Assembly: GCF_007655485.1 (NCBI RefSeq)
Contig: NZ_VJXQ01000002.1
Coordinates: 715,962-749,207, forward strand
Reading direction: 5' to 3'
Length of the DNA: 33,246 bases
From: Halobellus captivus
Lineage (GTDB): Archaea; Halobacteriota; Halobacteria; Halobacteriales; Haloferacaceae
The notes beneath the pieces were generated by a model. It had not been told where the DNA came from. It did not search any database and saw only the letters and a list, made by a program, of their open reading frames with translations. A program made the position numbers and the translations under genes. How positions within the stretch are numbered: position 1 is the first letter of the stretch; each line of letters begins with the position of its first letter. Of this stretch, positions 8,116-16,538 are shown piece after piece.

Positions 8116-8508
8116 TCAGTACACGTAGGCGATTATTTGGCCACCGATGCCCTGTTCGCGGGCCTCGTAGTGGCTCATGACGCCGTGGCTCGTCGTGACG
8201 ATGAGCGTCCCGTAGTCACGGGCGGGGAGGTATCGCTTCTCCCATTTCTCGAAGTCGTCTGCGCCCGCGGAGTAGCGGGGCTTGACTGCGCCACATTCGT
8301 TGATAGCGCCGCTCAGTTCGACCTCGAACAGTCCGGCCTTACCGTCGTCGACGAACTCGAAGCCGTCGATGTACCCGCGGTCGTAGAAGACCTCGAGGAC
8401 GGAGCCGATGACGTTGGAGGCGGGCTGTATCTCGTGGGACAGATGCCCAACGCTCTCGGCGTTATCGACGCCTGCGAGCGCGTTCGCGAGTGGATCATTT
8501 CCTGCCAT
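8116..8508 (-). CDS. rps8: 30S ribosomal protein S8 (uS8)
   Basis: A primary binder of the central domain of 16S rRNA. The 130-residue protein starts [20 protein letters not shown]. It ends with the conserved C-terminal block [20 protein letters not shown] then GGQIIAYVY, which forms the RNA-binding surface. The frame is open a further 60 bases upstream, but the family start and the 2-nt spacing after the S14 stop favour ATG 8508. Confidence 0.97.
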   Translation of the reverse strand: MAGNDPLANALAGVDNAESVGHLSHEIQPASNVIGSVLEVFYDRGYIDGFEFVDDGKAGLFEVELSGAINECGAVKPRYSAGADDFEKWEKRYLPARDYGTLIVTTSHGVMSHYEAREQGIGGQIIAYVY

Positions 8509-8510
8509 AA

Positions 8511-8681
8511 TTATCGGTACTTCTTGAATCCCATCTCGCGGGCGACCTCGCGGAAGCACTGTCGGCACAGGTAGATCTCGTACTTACCGACGAGTCCCTG
8601 GTTGCGACCGCAACGCCGACACTCGTGGCTCTGGCCCGTGCGACGGCTTGCTTGCTCGCCCGTTGTCTCTGATTCGCTCAT
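8511..8681 (-). CDS. rps14: 30S ribosomal protein S14 (uS14), zinc-binding type
   Basis: A 56-residue small-subunit protein of the short archaeal/eukaryotic S29 type. The zinc ribbon is C-x2-C-x14-C-x2-C (CRRC ... CRQC), followed by the conserved end [14 protein letters not shown] that binds the 16S head. The frame is open far upstream but only as an arginine-rich shadow of L5. The ATG at 8681 overlaps the L5 stop as ATGA. Confidence 0.97.
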   Translation of the reverse strand: MSESETTGEQASRRTGQSHECRRCGRNQGLVGKYEIYLCRQCFREVAREMGFKKYR

Positions 8682-9202
8682 TCTGTGACCTCCACGTCGA
8701 CGTCGAAGGCGTCCTCGACGAAGACGATCGCATCTTCGGGCGTCAGACGGTGTCGATTCGGAATCGACTGCGACGCCTTGTTGCGCTTCTTCACGCGGTA
8801 GCCGGGGCGGACGAGGTTGACCGTCACGTCCAGCCCGTAGATCCCGATCTGCGGGTCGTACTCCTGCGAGGGGAACGCCGTGTGTTCCTCGACGCCGAAG
8901 CTGAAGTTGCCCGTCTGATCGAACTGGCGCTCGGAGAGATCGGTGATCGGCAGCGCCTTCGCGAGGAACGACTCCGCCGCCTCGCCGCGAAGGGTGACCT
9001 TCGCGCCGACCGGGTCGCCGACGCGCCCGCCGAACGGTGTCGACGCGCTCGTCGCCGTCGTGCGGACGGCTTCCTGCTCGGCGATCTCCTCGAGGATCTC
9101 CTCGGCGTTCGCGAGCTCGCGACCGCCCTCGCCGACGCCCATATGGACGACGACCTTCTCGACGCGCGGCTGGCGCATCTCGGGAAACTCGGCCTCGCTC
9201 AT
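8678..9202 (-). CDS. rpl5: 50S ribosomal protein L5 (uL5)
   Basis: Binds 5S rRNA with L18 in the central protuberance and contacts P-site tRNA. The 174-residue protein has the archaeal start [20 protein letters not shown] and the conserved segments [19 protein letters not shown] and [20 protein letters not shown]. The ATG overlaps the S4e stop and the stop overlaps the S14 ATG, both by four bases. Confidence 0.98.
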   Translation of the reverse strand: MSEAEFPEMRQPRVEKVVVHMGVGEGGRELANAEEILEEIAEQEAVRTTATSASTPFGGRVGDPVGAKVTLRGEAAESFLAKALPITDLSERQFDQTGNFSFGVEEHTAFPSQEYDPQIGIYGLDVTVNLVRPGYRVKKRNKASQSIPNRHRLTPEDAIVFVEDAFDVDVEVTE

Positions 9203-9975
9203 TCGTCGTCACCTCCGTCCTCGGAGTCGTCTTCGGCGTCTGCCTCGTCAGCAGCCGCCTCGGCCGACGCCTTGTCGTCCTCGTCGCCGACGAACTTCTC
9301 GTCGATCACGACGACGTACTGTTCGACCGTCTCGAAGCCACCGTTCTCGGTGGCGACGGCGACGGTGTTGTCGCCGCTGCCAGCCGTGACGGTGATCTCG
9401 TCGATCTCGCCGATCTCGCCGGAGTGTGATCCGTCGACGGCGGTGACGAGCGCGCCCTCCTCGTAGGGGAAGTGCGCGACGATGTCTTTCGTCTCGTTGT
9501 CGACGATGAGCGAGTCCTTCGTACTGTACTCGCTTCCGTCCGCGATGCGGACGTTCGCGCCGTCGTGGAGCGTCAGCTGCGTGTCGCCGCCGCTGACTTC
9601 CTGCTTGCCGACGATCTTCCCGAGTCGGCTGTCGGCGGCGTCGCCGTCGATCGGCGTCAGCGCCAGCCGCCCACCCTCCTCGGGGAAGACGCGGTAGTAC
9701 TCATCGCGCTCGGTGAACGCGAGGATGTCGAACATCCCCACCGGGCGCTGTTCGTCGGAGACGGCGTCGCCGTTGACGAGGACCGATCCCTCGTTGAGGG
9801 CGTAGCGCGCCTCCTTCTTCGAGTCGACGTAGCCGAGCACGTCGCGCAGGAGCACGAGCAGGGGAACCCCCGCCTCTCCGTGCGGACCCGCTCCGGCCTT
9901 GACCGTGAACGTCTGCGTCTTGCGTTCGACGGGCCAGGCATTCGGTGCGGAAAGTCGCTTCTGGTGTCGGGTCAT
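9199..9975 (-). CDS. rps4e: 30S ribosomal protein S4e (eS4)
   Basis: An archaeal/eukaryotic small-subunit protein. The N-terminus ([20 protein letters not shown]) is diagnostic. It is followed by an S4 RNA-binding domain (about 40-85, [20 protein letters not shown]), the central RS4e domain and a KOW-like segment (about 170-195). The last 30 residues are an acidic low-complexity tail. It is 258 residues long, and it overlaps both neighbours by four bases. Confidence 0.97.
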   Translation of the reverse strand: MTRHQKRLSAPNAWPVERKTQTFTVKAGAGPHGEAGVPLLVLLRDVLGYVDSKKEARYALNEGSVLVNGDAVSDEQRPVGMFDILAFTERDEYYRVFPEEGGRLALTPIDGDAADSRLGKIVGKQEVSGGDTQLTLHDGANVRIADGSEYSTKDSLIVDNETKDIVAHFPYEEGALVTAVDGSHSGEIGEIDEITVTAGSGDNTVAVATENGGFETVEQYVVVIDEKFVGDEDDKASAEAAADEADAEDDSEDGGDDE

Positions 9976-10334
9976 TCTTCGTCCTCCGTCGCTTGCAGTC
10001 GCGCCTCACGGCGGTCGTCTTCGAGGTCCAGTTCCGTCACGCGGAGGTTCGAGGCGTCGAGCGGACGAGGGACTTCCTCGCCGTCGGCCTTCTCGACCGT
10101 CACGTCTTCGACGTAGACGACCGAGTCCGTGAGGTCGACCTCGACGACTTCGCCGTCCGTTCCGGCGTGGTCGCCGCGGAGCACCTCGACGGTGTCGCCC
10201 GCGTTGACGCGAACGTTCCGCTGTCCGTACTCCTCGCGGAGTTCCGCGGACAGCGTCGCGCGGACCTGACTCTGCCGCTCGTGCAGCGGCGCGTTCTGCG
10301 TCCGTGTTCGCTGTTTGCGTGGTTGTTTCGTCAT
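9972..10334 (-). CDS. rpl24: 50S ribosomal protein L24 (uL24)
   Basis: An assembly-initiating large-subunit protein. It is 120 residues with the archaeal N-terminus ([20 protein letters not shown]) and a KOW motif at about 40-70 ([20 protein letters not shown]). The C-terminus is acidic. It follows L14 after 13 nt, the widest gap within this operon, and overlaps S4e as ATGA. Confidence 0.97.
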   Translation of the reverse strand: MTKQPRKQRTRTQNAPLHERQSQVRATLSAELREEYGQRNVRVNAGDTVEVLRGDHAGTDGEVVEVDLTDSVVYVEDVTVEKADGEEVPRPLDASNLRVTELDLEDDRREARLQATEDEE

Positions 10335-10347
10335 TGCTATGCTAAGT

Positions 10348-10746
10348 TCAAACGATCATCGTCGCCGTCGAGGCGATGCTCCCGAAGCGCTCTGCCACTT
10401 CGCGCGCGATGGGACCCTTGATCTCGGTCCCGCGAGGCTCGTCCATCTCGTCGATGATGACGGCGGCGTTGTCCTCGAACTTCACGCGCGTCCCGTCCGG
10501 CCGACGGATCGGTTTCCGCTGGCGGACGATGACGGCTTGGAGCACCTGGCGGCGCATCTCCGGCGTCCCTTTCGTCACCGAAACGGTGATCTGGTCGCCG
10601 ATGCCCGCCTTGGGGTGTCGGTTCTTGGTTCCTGAGTAGCCCTTCACGCTGATGACCTTCAGCTCGCGCGCGCCGGTGTTGTCGGCGCACGTGATGAGCG
10701 AGCCTCGTTCGAGGCCCTGAGTGACGTCGGCTTTCAGCGCCTCCAT
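10348..10746 (-). CDS. rpl14: 50S ribosomal protein L14 (uL14)
   Basis: A large-subunit protein at the subunit interface. The conserved [20 protein letters not shown], the internal [20 protein letters not shown] and the C-terminal [18 protein letters not shown] identify it. The start is taken at ATG 10746, giving 132 residues: this ATG shares a base with the S17 TGA (TGATG). A GTG one codon upstream is possible but less likely. Confidence 0.97.
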   Translation of the reverse strand: MEALKADVTQGLERGSLITCADNTGARELKVISVKGYSGTKNRHPKAGIGDQITVSVTKGTPEMRRQVLQAVIVRQRKPIRRPDGTRVKFEDNAAVIIDEMDEPRGTEIKGPIAREVAERFGSIASTATMIV

Positions 10747-11072
10747 CACTCCTCACCTCCGAGGATCTCGACCACGACGTGAGCCTTGGTCTTCGACAGC
10801 GGTCGGGTCTCTGCGATGCGCACCGTATCGCCTTCCGCGAGGTCCACGCACGGGGGTGCGTGGGCCGGAATGCGACTACGCCGCTTCATATAGCGGTCGT
10901 ACTTGGGGACGTGAACATCGTATTCACGCTCCACAATGACGGTTTTCTCCATGTCGGTGGAGGCGACCGTTCCTTCGAGCGTCTGTCCGCGCACGGAAAG
11001 CGTTCCGTGGAACGGGCAGTTCTCGTCGGAGCAGGTCTTCTCCGGTTCTTCTACGTTCAGTCCTATCGCCAT
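10746..11072 (-). CDS. rps17: 30S ribosomal protein S17 (uS17)
   Basis: A primary 16S rRNA binder with an OB fold. It is 108 residues with the archaeal N-terminal extension [20 protein letters not shown] and the S17 core [20 protein letters not shown], then [20 protein letters not shown]. The start lies inside the 3' end of the RNase P gene (10-base overlap), so the two are probably translated together. Confidence 0.97.
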   Translation of the reverse strand: MAIGLNVEEPEKTCSDENCPFHGTLSVRGQTLEGTVASTDMEKTVIVEREYDVHVPKYDRYMKRRSRIPAHAPPCVDLAEGDTVRIAETRPLSKTKAHVVVEILGGEE

Positions 11073-11638
11073 AATGTGTCACCTGCCTTCTCGGTCCGCA
11101 AGGCGGGTCGTGAGAGCAGACGTGTGCCATCCACCGTAACGTAGGCCGCGCCCTCGCAATTCTCGGTCTCCCGAGAAGCCGCTGCGGAAGTCGCAGCGGG
11201 CCGACCAGACTGACTGGCATCGAATCCGCCAGCAGTATCCGACCGAAGTTTGGACGCGGTCCCCGACGCCTTCGCGGCGTCGGCGGCTTCATCTGTGCGG
11301 CCGGGTGTACCCGCCCGGACGGGGAGCTCGAACTCGAACGTCGAGCCCTGTTTCGGCACCTGTTTCACCCGAGAGCGACCGGTGGTCCCGTCGGCGTCGT
11401 CGCCGGACGGAGCCCGGCTGCCCGAGGCGCTCCGGGCCTCGCTGCCAACGGATCCCGCGTCAGCGGCGGTGCCGCCGACGGTCGCATCGCAGTCGCTGAC
11501 GTCCACGTGCAGCGTCCGCATCGTCTCGACGACGACGCGACCGCAGATCCCGACGAGGTCGGGGTTGGGCGCGTCGACGACGGCCACGCGGAGGCCGTTG
11601 AGTTCGTGTCGCGTCAGCGTCTCGGGTGTCAGTGCCAT
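11063..11638 (-). CDS. rnp1: Ribonuclease P protein component 1 (Rpp29/Pop4 family) with low-complexity insertions
   Basis: A protein subunit of archaeal RNase P, which removes tRNA 5' leaders; it pairs with Rpp21. The Rpp29 core is recognisable but interrupted. The first block is HELNGLRVAVVDAPNPDLVG to TLHV (about 10-45). The second block is KQVPKQGSTFEFELPV (about 92-107), and the last is AYVTVDGTRLLSRPALRTEK (about 165-184). Between them are two A/S/G/T/D-rich insertions (about 47-88 and 108-160). The core is about 100 of 191 residues. Position between L29 and S17 is standard for Euryarchaeota. It follows L29 by 8 nt and overlaps S17 by 10 nt. Confidence 0.93.
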   Translation of the reverse strand: MALTPETLTRHELNGLRVAVVDAPNPDLVGICGRVVVETMRTLHVDVSDCDATVGGTAADAGSVGSEARSASGSRAPSGDDADGTTGRSRVKQVPKQGSTFEFELPVRAGTPGRTDEAADAAKASGTASKLRSDTAGGFDASQSGRPAATSAAASRETENCEGAAYVTVDGTRLLSRPALRTEKAGDTLWR

Positions 11639-11646
11639 TGTCGTGT

Positions 11647-11859
11647 TTATTCGTCGTCGAAGTCGCCTTCTTCGGCCTGGATCGTCTTGATCCGCGCGAT
11701 CGTCCGCTTGAGTTCGCCGACGCGACCCGGGTTCTCGGGCGCGCCACCGGCCGCCTGCACGGCCTTCGTGTTGAGCAGCTCGGTCTCGAGCTCTTCGAGC
11801 TCGGCGTCGCGCTCTGCGGCCGTCATGTCGCGGATCTCTTCGGGGTAGAGGATCGCCAT
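11647..11859 (-). CDS. rpl29: 50S ribosomal protein L29 (uL29)
   Basis: A small helical protein at the polypeptide exit, part of the docking site for SRP and other nascent-chain factors. The 70-residue protein has the pattern [20 protein letters not shown], then [20 protein letters not shown] and [14 protein letters not shown]. The ATG shares a base with the S3 TAA. Confidence 0.97.
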   Translation of the reverse strand: MAILYPEEIRDMTAAERDAELEELETELLNTKAVQAAGGAPENPGRVGELKRTIARIKTIQAEEGDFDDE

Positions 11860-12884
11860 TATTCTTCGACCTCCTCGTCGGCGTCCGACTCGTCTGCGTC
11901 GGCGTCAGCGTCGTCCGCATCGGCGTCCGCATCCTCGTCTTCGACCTCTTCTTCGGCGTCAGCTTCCTCGTCGGCTCCGGCCGACTCGTCGTCGGCGTCT
12001 TCCATCTCGTCGAGGAGTTCTTCGGCCTCGGCTTCGACGTCCTCGTCGAGTTCGTCGAGCTCTTCCTCGACGTCCTCGTCGTCGACGTCGCCGGTCTCGA
12101 CGGGTTCCTCGTCGGTCTCCTCGATAACCTCTTCGACGACTTCCTCGTCGATGACGTCCTCGGGGGCTTCGTCGGGGACTTCGACCGCTTCGTCGTCCTC
12201 GCCGACGTCCGGGATCTCCTCGGGTTCCTCTTCGAGGAGCGATTCGACGCCCTCGCTTTCGGCGACCTGCTCGACGGGTTCGACCTCGACGTCCTCGTGG
12301 ATCTCGAAGTCGTCGGGCAGCTCCGCACCCGGCGGGATGATCTTCACGGTCACGCCGATCGTGCCGAGTTTCATCACGGCGACGCCCTGGCCCTCGTCGA
12401 CGATCTCCTGGGCGGGTTCGCCGTTGTGCTTGATGTAGCCGCGGTTGAACTTCTCGACGCGCGAGCGCGCACCCGTGACTTTCCCGCTCAGGACGATCTC
12501 GGCGCCCAGCGCGCCTGCCTGCATAATGCGGTCGATCGTGGTGTGGCCCGCCTTCCGGAAGTACCAGCCGCGCTCTAACGCGTTGGCCAGTCGGTCGGCG
12601 ACGATGCGTGCGTTCAGGTCGGGTTCGTCGACCTCCTGCACGTCGATCTGGGGATCGTCGAGGTTGAACCGCTCCTCGAGTTCGCGGGTGACCTTGCGGA
12701 TGTTCTTCCCGCCCTTGCCGATGACCATTCCGGGCTTCTCGGCCTTCAGGACGATCTGGGTCCCCATCGGGGTCTTCGCGACGTCCATCCCGCCGTAGCC
12801 CGCGCGGCCGAGTTCGTCCGCGAAGAACTCGTCGATCTGAGAGCGCTGCAACCCGTCTTCGATGAACTGGTGTTCGTCCGCCAT
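11859..12884 (-). CDS. rps3: 30S ribosomal protein S3 (uS3) with long acidic tail
   Basis: A small-subunit head protein at the mRNA entry channel. A KH type II domain (about 25-90) carries the GxxG loop in [14 protein letters not shown], and the S3 C-terminal domain (about 105-190) contains [20 protein letters not shown] and [14 protein letters not shown]. From about residue 215 to 341 there is an almost uninterrupted Glu/Asp/Ala/Val tail. The total is 341 residues, the excess over usual archaeal S3 being the tail. The start at 12884 overlaps the L22 TAA by one base; an upstream open frame inside L22 is a shadow. Confidence 0.97.
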   Translation of the reverse strand: MADEHQFIEDGLQRSQIDEFFADELGRAGYGGMDVAKTPMGTQIVLKAEKPGMVIGKGGKNIRKVTRELEERFNLDDPQIDVQEVDEPDLNARIVADRLANALERGWYFRKAGHTTIDRIMQAGALGAEIVLSGKVTGARSRVEKFNRGYIKHNGEPAQEIVDEGQGVAVMKLGTIGVTVKIIPPGAELPDDFEIHEDVEVEPVEQVAESEGVESLLEEEPEEIPDVGEDDEAVEVPDEAPEDVIDEEVVEEVIEETDEEPVETGDVDDEDVEEELDELDEDVEAEAEELLDEMEDADDESAGADEEADAEEEVEDEDADADADDADADADESDADEEVEE

Positions 12885-13354
12885 TAGGCTTCGACCTCCT
12901 CGACTTGCTCGACGATGAGTTCGACGTCGCAGATCGGCGTGTTCCACGGATCGGCGCTACCGAACGCGCGGGGCTTCCGGCCCTGTCGTTCGCCGACCTT
13001 GTGGGCGGCGACGTGTTTGATCGTCATCTCTTCGCCCTCGAATCCCTGCTCGTCGGCGTTCGACGAGACGTTCTCGAGGAGTTCGAGAAATGCCTTCGAG
13101 GCCTTCTCGGGGTAGCGTCCCGCGTCCCAGCCGTCGATGTCGGACCGGTGTCCGACGCCGGTGTTGTGCTGTTTGAACGGAACGGACTGCTTCTCGTCGA
13201 TGACGTCCTGGAGGTACTCCTCCGCGTCCGCGACGGTCAGTCCCTTGATCTGTCGGGAGATGGCCTTGCTGTGCTTCAGGCTGATGGGCCGATCGCGGAG
13301 CATCCCCTTGGCGGTGGTGTCCGGGTCGGCCTCGACGCTGTAGTTGATACCCAT
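12884..13354 (-). CDS. rpl22: 50S ribosomal protein L22 (uL22)
   Basis: A large-subunit protein whose hairpin lines the exit tunnel. At 156 residues it is the archaeal/eukaryotic L17-like form. It starts [20 protein letters not shown] and contains the motif [15 protein letters not shown]. The hairpin region around [20 protein letters not shown] is conserved. The C-terminus is acidic, and the TAA overlaps the S3 ATG. Confidence 0.97.
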   Translation of the reverse strand: MGINYSVEADPDTTAKGMLRDRPISLKHSKAISRQIKGLTVADAEEYLQDVIDEKQSVPFKQHNTGVGHRSDIDGWDAGRYPEKASKAFLELLENVSSNADEQGFEGEEMTIKHVAAHKVGERQGRKPRAFGSADPWNTPICDVELIVEQVEEVEA

Positions 13355-13357
13355 GGT

Positions 13358-13780
13358 TTATTTGAGCGGTACGAACTTCGAGGACCGGGTCGCACCGATT
13401 CCGGCCTGCCCGTGTTCGACCGAGTTACGGGTCAGTTGGAACTCGCCCAGGTAGTGCCCGATCATCTCGGGCTCGACGCGGACGCGCTCGAAGGACTGCC
13501 CGTTGTACACCTCGAACGTCTTCTCGACGAACGCGGGGAGGACGGGCATATCCCGGAGGTGCGTCCGGATCGGGTCGTTAGCAGACTCCTGCGGGTCGGC
13601 CTCGCTGGCCTTCTCCAAGAGCTTCTCCTGCTGGACCGTGAGTCCTCGTTCGATGGTTCGCCGCTGTCGGGCGGGGAGCAGTTCCACAACTTCGTCGAGC
13701 GACAGCTCCTGCAGCTCGTCGAGCGTGTGACCGCGGTAGGTGAACTCACCTTCGCGGCCGGTACGGTATTCCGAACTCAT
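13358..13780 (-). CDS. rps19: 30S ribosomal protein S19 (uS19)
   Basis: A small-subunit head protein near the A-site finger bridge. The archaeal/eukaryotic S15-like N-terminus ([20 protein letters not shown]) is followed by the conserved core [20 protein letters not shown] and the C-terminal signature [20 protein letters not shown]. It is 140 residues. The ATG overlaps the L2 stop as ATGA; L22 starts after a 3-nt gap. Confidence 0.97.
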   Translation of the reverse strand: MSSEYRTGREGEFTYRGHTLDELQELSLDEVVELLPARQRRTIERGLTVQQEKLLEKASEADPQESANDPIRTHLRDMPVLPAFVEKTFEVYNGQSFERVRVEPEMIGHYLGEFQLTRNSVEHGQAGIGATRSSKFVPLK

Positions 13781-14514
13781 GAGTTATCTTTGCCTCCTTT
13801 GCCACCGCGACCGGTGCGCTTCGAGGCGATGTCACCGACCTTTCGTCCGGGCGGGGCGTTCCGCGAGACGGACTTCGGCTGTCCGGGGTGCTGACGGCCG
13901 CCGCCACCGAACGGGTGGTCGACGGCGTTCATCGCGACCCCGCGAACGCGCGGCCACTTGATGCCGCGCGCCTTCATCTTGTGGTACTTCTTTCCGGCCT
14001 TCACGAACGGCTTCTCCGTTCGCCCGCCGCCCGCGACGACCCCGATGGTGGCGCGACACTGCGGGTTCAGCCGTTTGACCTCCCCGGAGGGGAGCTTCAC
14101 GACCGCGACGTGGCGGTCGTGCGTGAGCAGCTGTGCGCTCGTCCCGGAGGCGCGGGCGAATTTCCCGCCGTCGCCGGGCTGGCGCTCGACGTTACACACC
14201 GGAACCCCTTCGGGGATTTCCCCGAGCGGGAGCGTGTTGCCGGGCTTGATCTCCGCGCTGACACCTGTCTGGATCGTGTCGCCGACGGCGACGCCCTCGG
14301 GAGCGAGGACGAGTCGCTGCTCGCCGTCCTCGTACTCGACGGCGACGACCGGCGCGCTGCGCGCCGGGTCGTGTTCGATGTCGACGACCGTCCCGGAGAT
14401 GGTGTCGTCCGATTCCGACTTCTTGTGCGAGAGTTCGGCCTTGTAGCGGTGCGACGGCGCCCGGAACGTGGACGTACCGCGTCCGCGACGTTGGCCTTGA
14501 ATTCGACGTCCCAT
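13777..14514 (-). CDS. rpl2: 50S ribosomal protein L2 (uL2)
   Basis: A core large-subunit protein next to the peptidyl transferase centre and bridge B7b. It is 245 residues with the archaeal start [20 protein letters not shown], a central OB-like/SH3-like region (about 40-170), and the conserved C-terminal block [20 protein letters not shown]. The histidine in DHPFGG corresponds to the functionally important one in bacterial L2. It follows L23 by 2 nt. Confidence 0.98.
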   Translation of the reverse strand: MGRRIQGQRRGRGTSTFRAPSHRYKAELSHKKSESDDTISGTVVDIEHDPARSAPVVAVEYEDGEQRLVLAPEGVAVGDTIQTGVSAEIKPGNTLPLGEIPEGVPVCNVERQPGDGGKFARASGTSAQLLTHDRHVAVVKLPSGEVKRLNPQCRATIGVVAGGGRTEKPFVKAGKKYHKMKARGIKWPRVRGVAMNAVDHPFGGGGRQHPGQPKSVSRNAPPGRKVGDIASKRTGRGGKGGKDNS

Positions 14515-14516
14515 GT

Positions 14517-14771
14517 TTAGAACACCCCGATTCGCGAGGCGACTTCCTGCGCGTCGTCGTCGTCGCCGAGTCGGACGGTCGCCTTCTTCTTGCCTCGTGG
14601 CGTGATCTGCGTGTTCACGTCAACGACGGCCACTTCGTAGCGCGATTCGACCTCGTCGGCGATCTCCGCCTTCGTGGCGTCGATGTCGACGATGAACTGG
14701 AGCTTGTTGTCGAAGTCCATCACGTCCATCGCCTTCTCCGTGACGAGCGGGTGCTCGATGAGCGAACTCAT
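14517..14771 (-). CDS. rpl23: 50S ribosomal protein L23 (uL23)
   Basis: A large-subunit protein beside the exit tunnel, the main contact for SRP and the translocon. At 84 residues it is the compact archaeal form: IEHPLVTEKAMDVMDFDNKL, then NTQITPRGKKKATVRLGDDD. The ATG overlaps the L4 stop as ATGA. Confidence 0.97.
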   Translation of the reverse strand: MSSLIEHPLVTEKAMDVMDFDNKLQFIVDIDATKAEIADEVESRYEVAVVDVNTQITPRGKKKATVRLGDDDDAQEVASRIGVF

Positions 14772-15514
14772 CGGTCCGCCACCTCCTCGACCGCGCTCTC
14801 GGTGAAGAGCGTGAGTCGGCCCGCCTGCGTGCCGGGCGCGAGGTCTTCCGCGCCGACGTTGGTCGCGGTGACCACGTCAGCGCCGGGAAGGTTCCGCGCC
14901 GCCTTCGAGGGCTCTTCGCTCGTCACGAAGAGGATCGACGTCGGACGCGTGTACTTGCGGCCGCGGGTCTTGCCGCGACCGGCCTTCACTTTCTTGTTCT
15001 CGTCGGAGCGCTCGATGTCGGCGTGAACGCCGAGGGTTTCGAGCAGGTCGACGACCTCGCGGGTCTTGACGAGCTCCTCGAAGTCGTCGGAGACGACGAG
15101 CGGGAGTTCGACGTCGTCGCCGAACTGGTGTCCGCGTGCGCGAACGAGTTCGTCGTCCGTCGTGGCGGCGATCGCCGAGCGGACGGCGAGCTTTCGCTCC
15201 TTGTCGTTGATGTCTTTGCCCTGGTCTTTCTCCGCCTTCGGCGGGTGCGCTTTCCGACCTTTGACCGCGTGGGGGACGCGTCGAGCGCGTCCGTTCTCGC
15301 GTGGGTCGTGCGACATCCCGCGGCCGCTGCCGAACGATTCGGCCGGAGTTCGCATCCCCGCGTAGGGGTCGGCACCGTACGCCTGTTTTCGGTTCGCCTG
15401 CGCGGCGACTACGGCGCGCTCGATGAGGTCCGGACGGTAAGCCGTCTCGAAGACCTCGGGCAGGTCGAGCGTACCGGCGTCGTCGCCGTTCAGGTCGCGA
15501 ATTGTTGCCTGCAT
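14768..15514 (-). CDS. rpl4: 50S ribosomal protein L4 (uL4)
   Basis: A large-subunit protein that extends a loop to the exit tunnel constriction. It is 248 residues. The archaeal features are the start MQATIRDLNGDDAGTLDLPE, the long loop around MRTPAESFGSGRGMSHDPRE, and the C-terminal Rossmann-like part with GRGKTRGRKYTRPTSILFVT. It follows L3 by 3 nt. Confidence 0.98.
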   Translation of the reverse strand: MQATIRDLNGDDAGTLDLPEVFETAYRPDLIERAVVAAQANRKQAYGADPYAGMRTPAESFGSGRGMSHDPRENGRARRVPHAVKGRKAHPPKAEKDQGKDINDKERKLAVRSAIAATTDDELVRARGHQFGDDVELPLVVSDDFEELVKTREVVDLLETLGVHADIERSDENKKVKAGRGKTRGRKYTRPTSILFVTSEEPSKAARNLPGADVVTATNVGAEDLAPGTQAGRLTLFTESAVEEVADR

Positions 15515-15517
15515 AGG

Positions 15518-16534
15518 TTATCCTTGGTTCGATTGGGTCGACACGTAGCGCACCTCGGGGTCGAGACGCGGCTGGTCGCCTGGTCGGACGGCCGGACGGA
15601 ACCGCAGGAGGCGCTTGTCCGGACCCGGGAGCGAGCCCTTGACGAGCGCGTACGGACCGTCGACCTCGCCGTAGCCGACGAAGCCGCCGTCGACGGTCGG
15701 TTCTGCGCCCTCACCGATATCGATGAGGCGCTTGTTCAGTTCGGTTCGCTGGTGGTAGCCCGTCTGCCCCTGCTGTGGGACGGTCGAGCGCACGCGGGAG
15801 GGGTTCCACGGACCGAGGTTACCGATCCGACGCCGCCAACCCTGGCGGGCGTGTTTTCCCTTCCGCTTCTGGACGCCCCACCGCTTGACGGGACCCTGCG
15901 TCCCCTTTCCTTTCGTGACGCCCGCGACGTCGAGGTACTCCCCGGCGCGGAAGACGTCGGCGATCTCGTGTTCGCCGCCCTCGCCGACGAGGTCGAGCGC
16001 GAAGTCGACGCGCTCCTCGACGGAGCCGCCGCCGACGCGCGTCTCCATCACGTCGGGCTTCTTTTTGGGGACGTTCTTCATTCCCGCCGGAACGGTGTGG
16101 GTGATGAGTCGGACGTCGTCGACCTCGCCAGCCTCGACGGCTTCGCGAAGGTCGTCGGCGTCGTCCTCGAAGGAATCCTCGCTCGGGAGGTCCAAGACGC
16201 GGTCGAGGTTCTCCTCGAACGCGTCGGTCCACACTTCCGTCAGGGGCTTTGCACCGTACGGCGTATCTTCGTAGGCTCGCAGGGCGACAGCGCGCATCGG
16301 GGGCGTCTCGACGACGGTCACCGGAACGGCCTCCTCCATCCCTTCGCGGGGGGAGTTGGCCTCGTCGTTGACCATCATCACCTGGGTCATTCCGGCCTTG
16401 TAACCGGCGAACCCTTGGATGCCCGGGGACCCGTCGTCGTCGGGCCACGACCGGATGCGTGGGACCTCCTTGGCCGCACGCTTGCGCGGGCTGAAGCCCA
16501 TCGAACCTTTTCGTGGTCTGCTTGGTTGTGGCAT
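15518..16534 (-). CDS. rpl3: 50S ribosomal protein L3 (uL3)
   Basis: A core large-subunit protein whose long loop reaches the peptidyl transferase centre. At 338 residues it is the archaeal/eukaryotic form. It has GFAGYKAGMTQVMMVND near residue 42, the VTKGKGTQGPVKRWGVQ block (about 208-225), and GWRRRIGNLGPWNPSRVRST, which contains the tryptophan finger region. It is the first ribosomal protein of the operon and starts 4 nt after the upstream methyltransferase gene. Confidence 0.98.
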   Translation of the reverse strand: MPQPSRPRKGSMGFSPRKRAAKEVPRIRSWPDDDGSPGIQGFAGYKAGMTQVMMVNDEANSPREGMEEAVPVTVVETPPMRAVALRAYEDTPYGAKPLTEVWTDAFEENLDRVLDLPSEDSFEDDADDLREAVEAGEVDDVRLITHTVPAGMKNVPKKKPDVMETRVGGGSVEERVDFALDLVGEGGEHEIADVFRAGEYLDVAGVTKGKGTQGPVKRWGVQKRKGKHARQGWRRRIGNLGPWNPSRVRSTVPQQGQTGYHQRTELNKRLIDIGEGAEPTVDGGFVGYGEVDGPYALVKGSLPGPDKRLLRFRPAVRPGDQPRLDPEVRYVSTQSNQG

Positions 16535-16538
16535 ATGA

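Noticed and set aside
10746-11072. Zinc finger in S17 from its N-terminal cysteines
   Set aside because: Only C-x4-C plus a histidine is present and there is no second metal-binding pair; uS17 has no established zinc site of this kind.
11626-12438. Serine-rich plus-strand frame opposite the S3 tail
   Set aside because: The reverse complement of GAC/GAG-rich acidic codons gives poly-Ser by necessity; it is not a gene.
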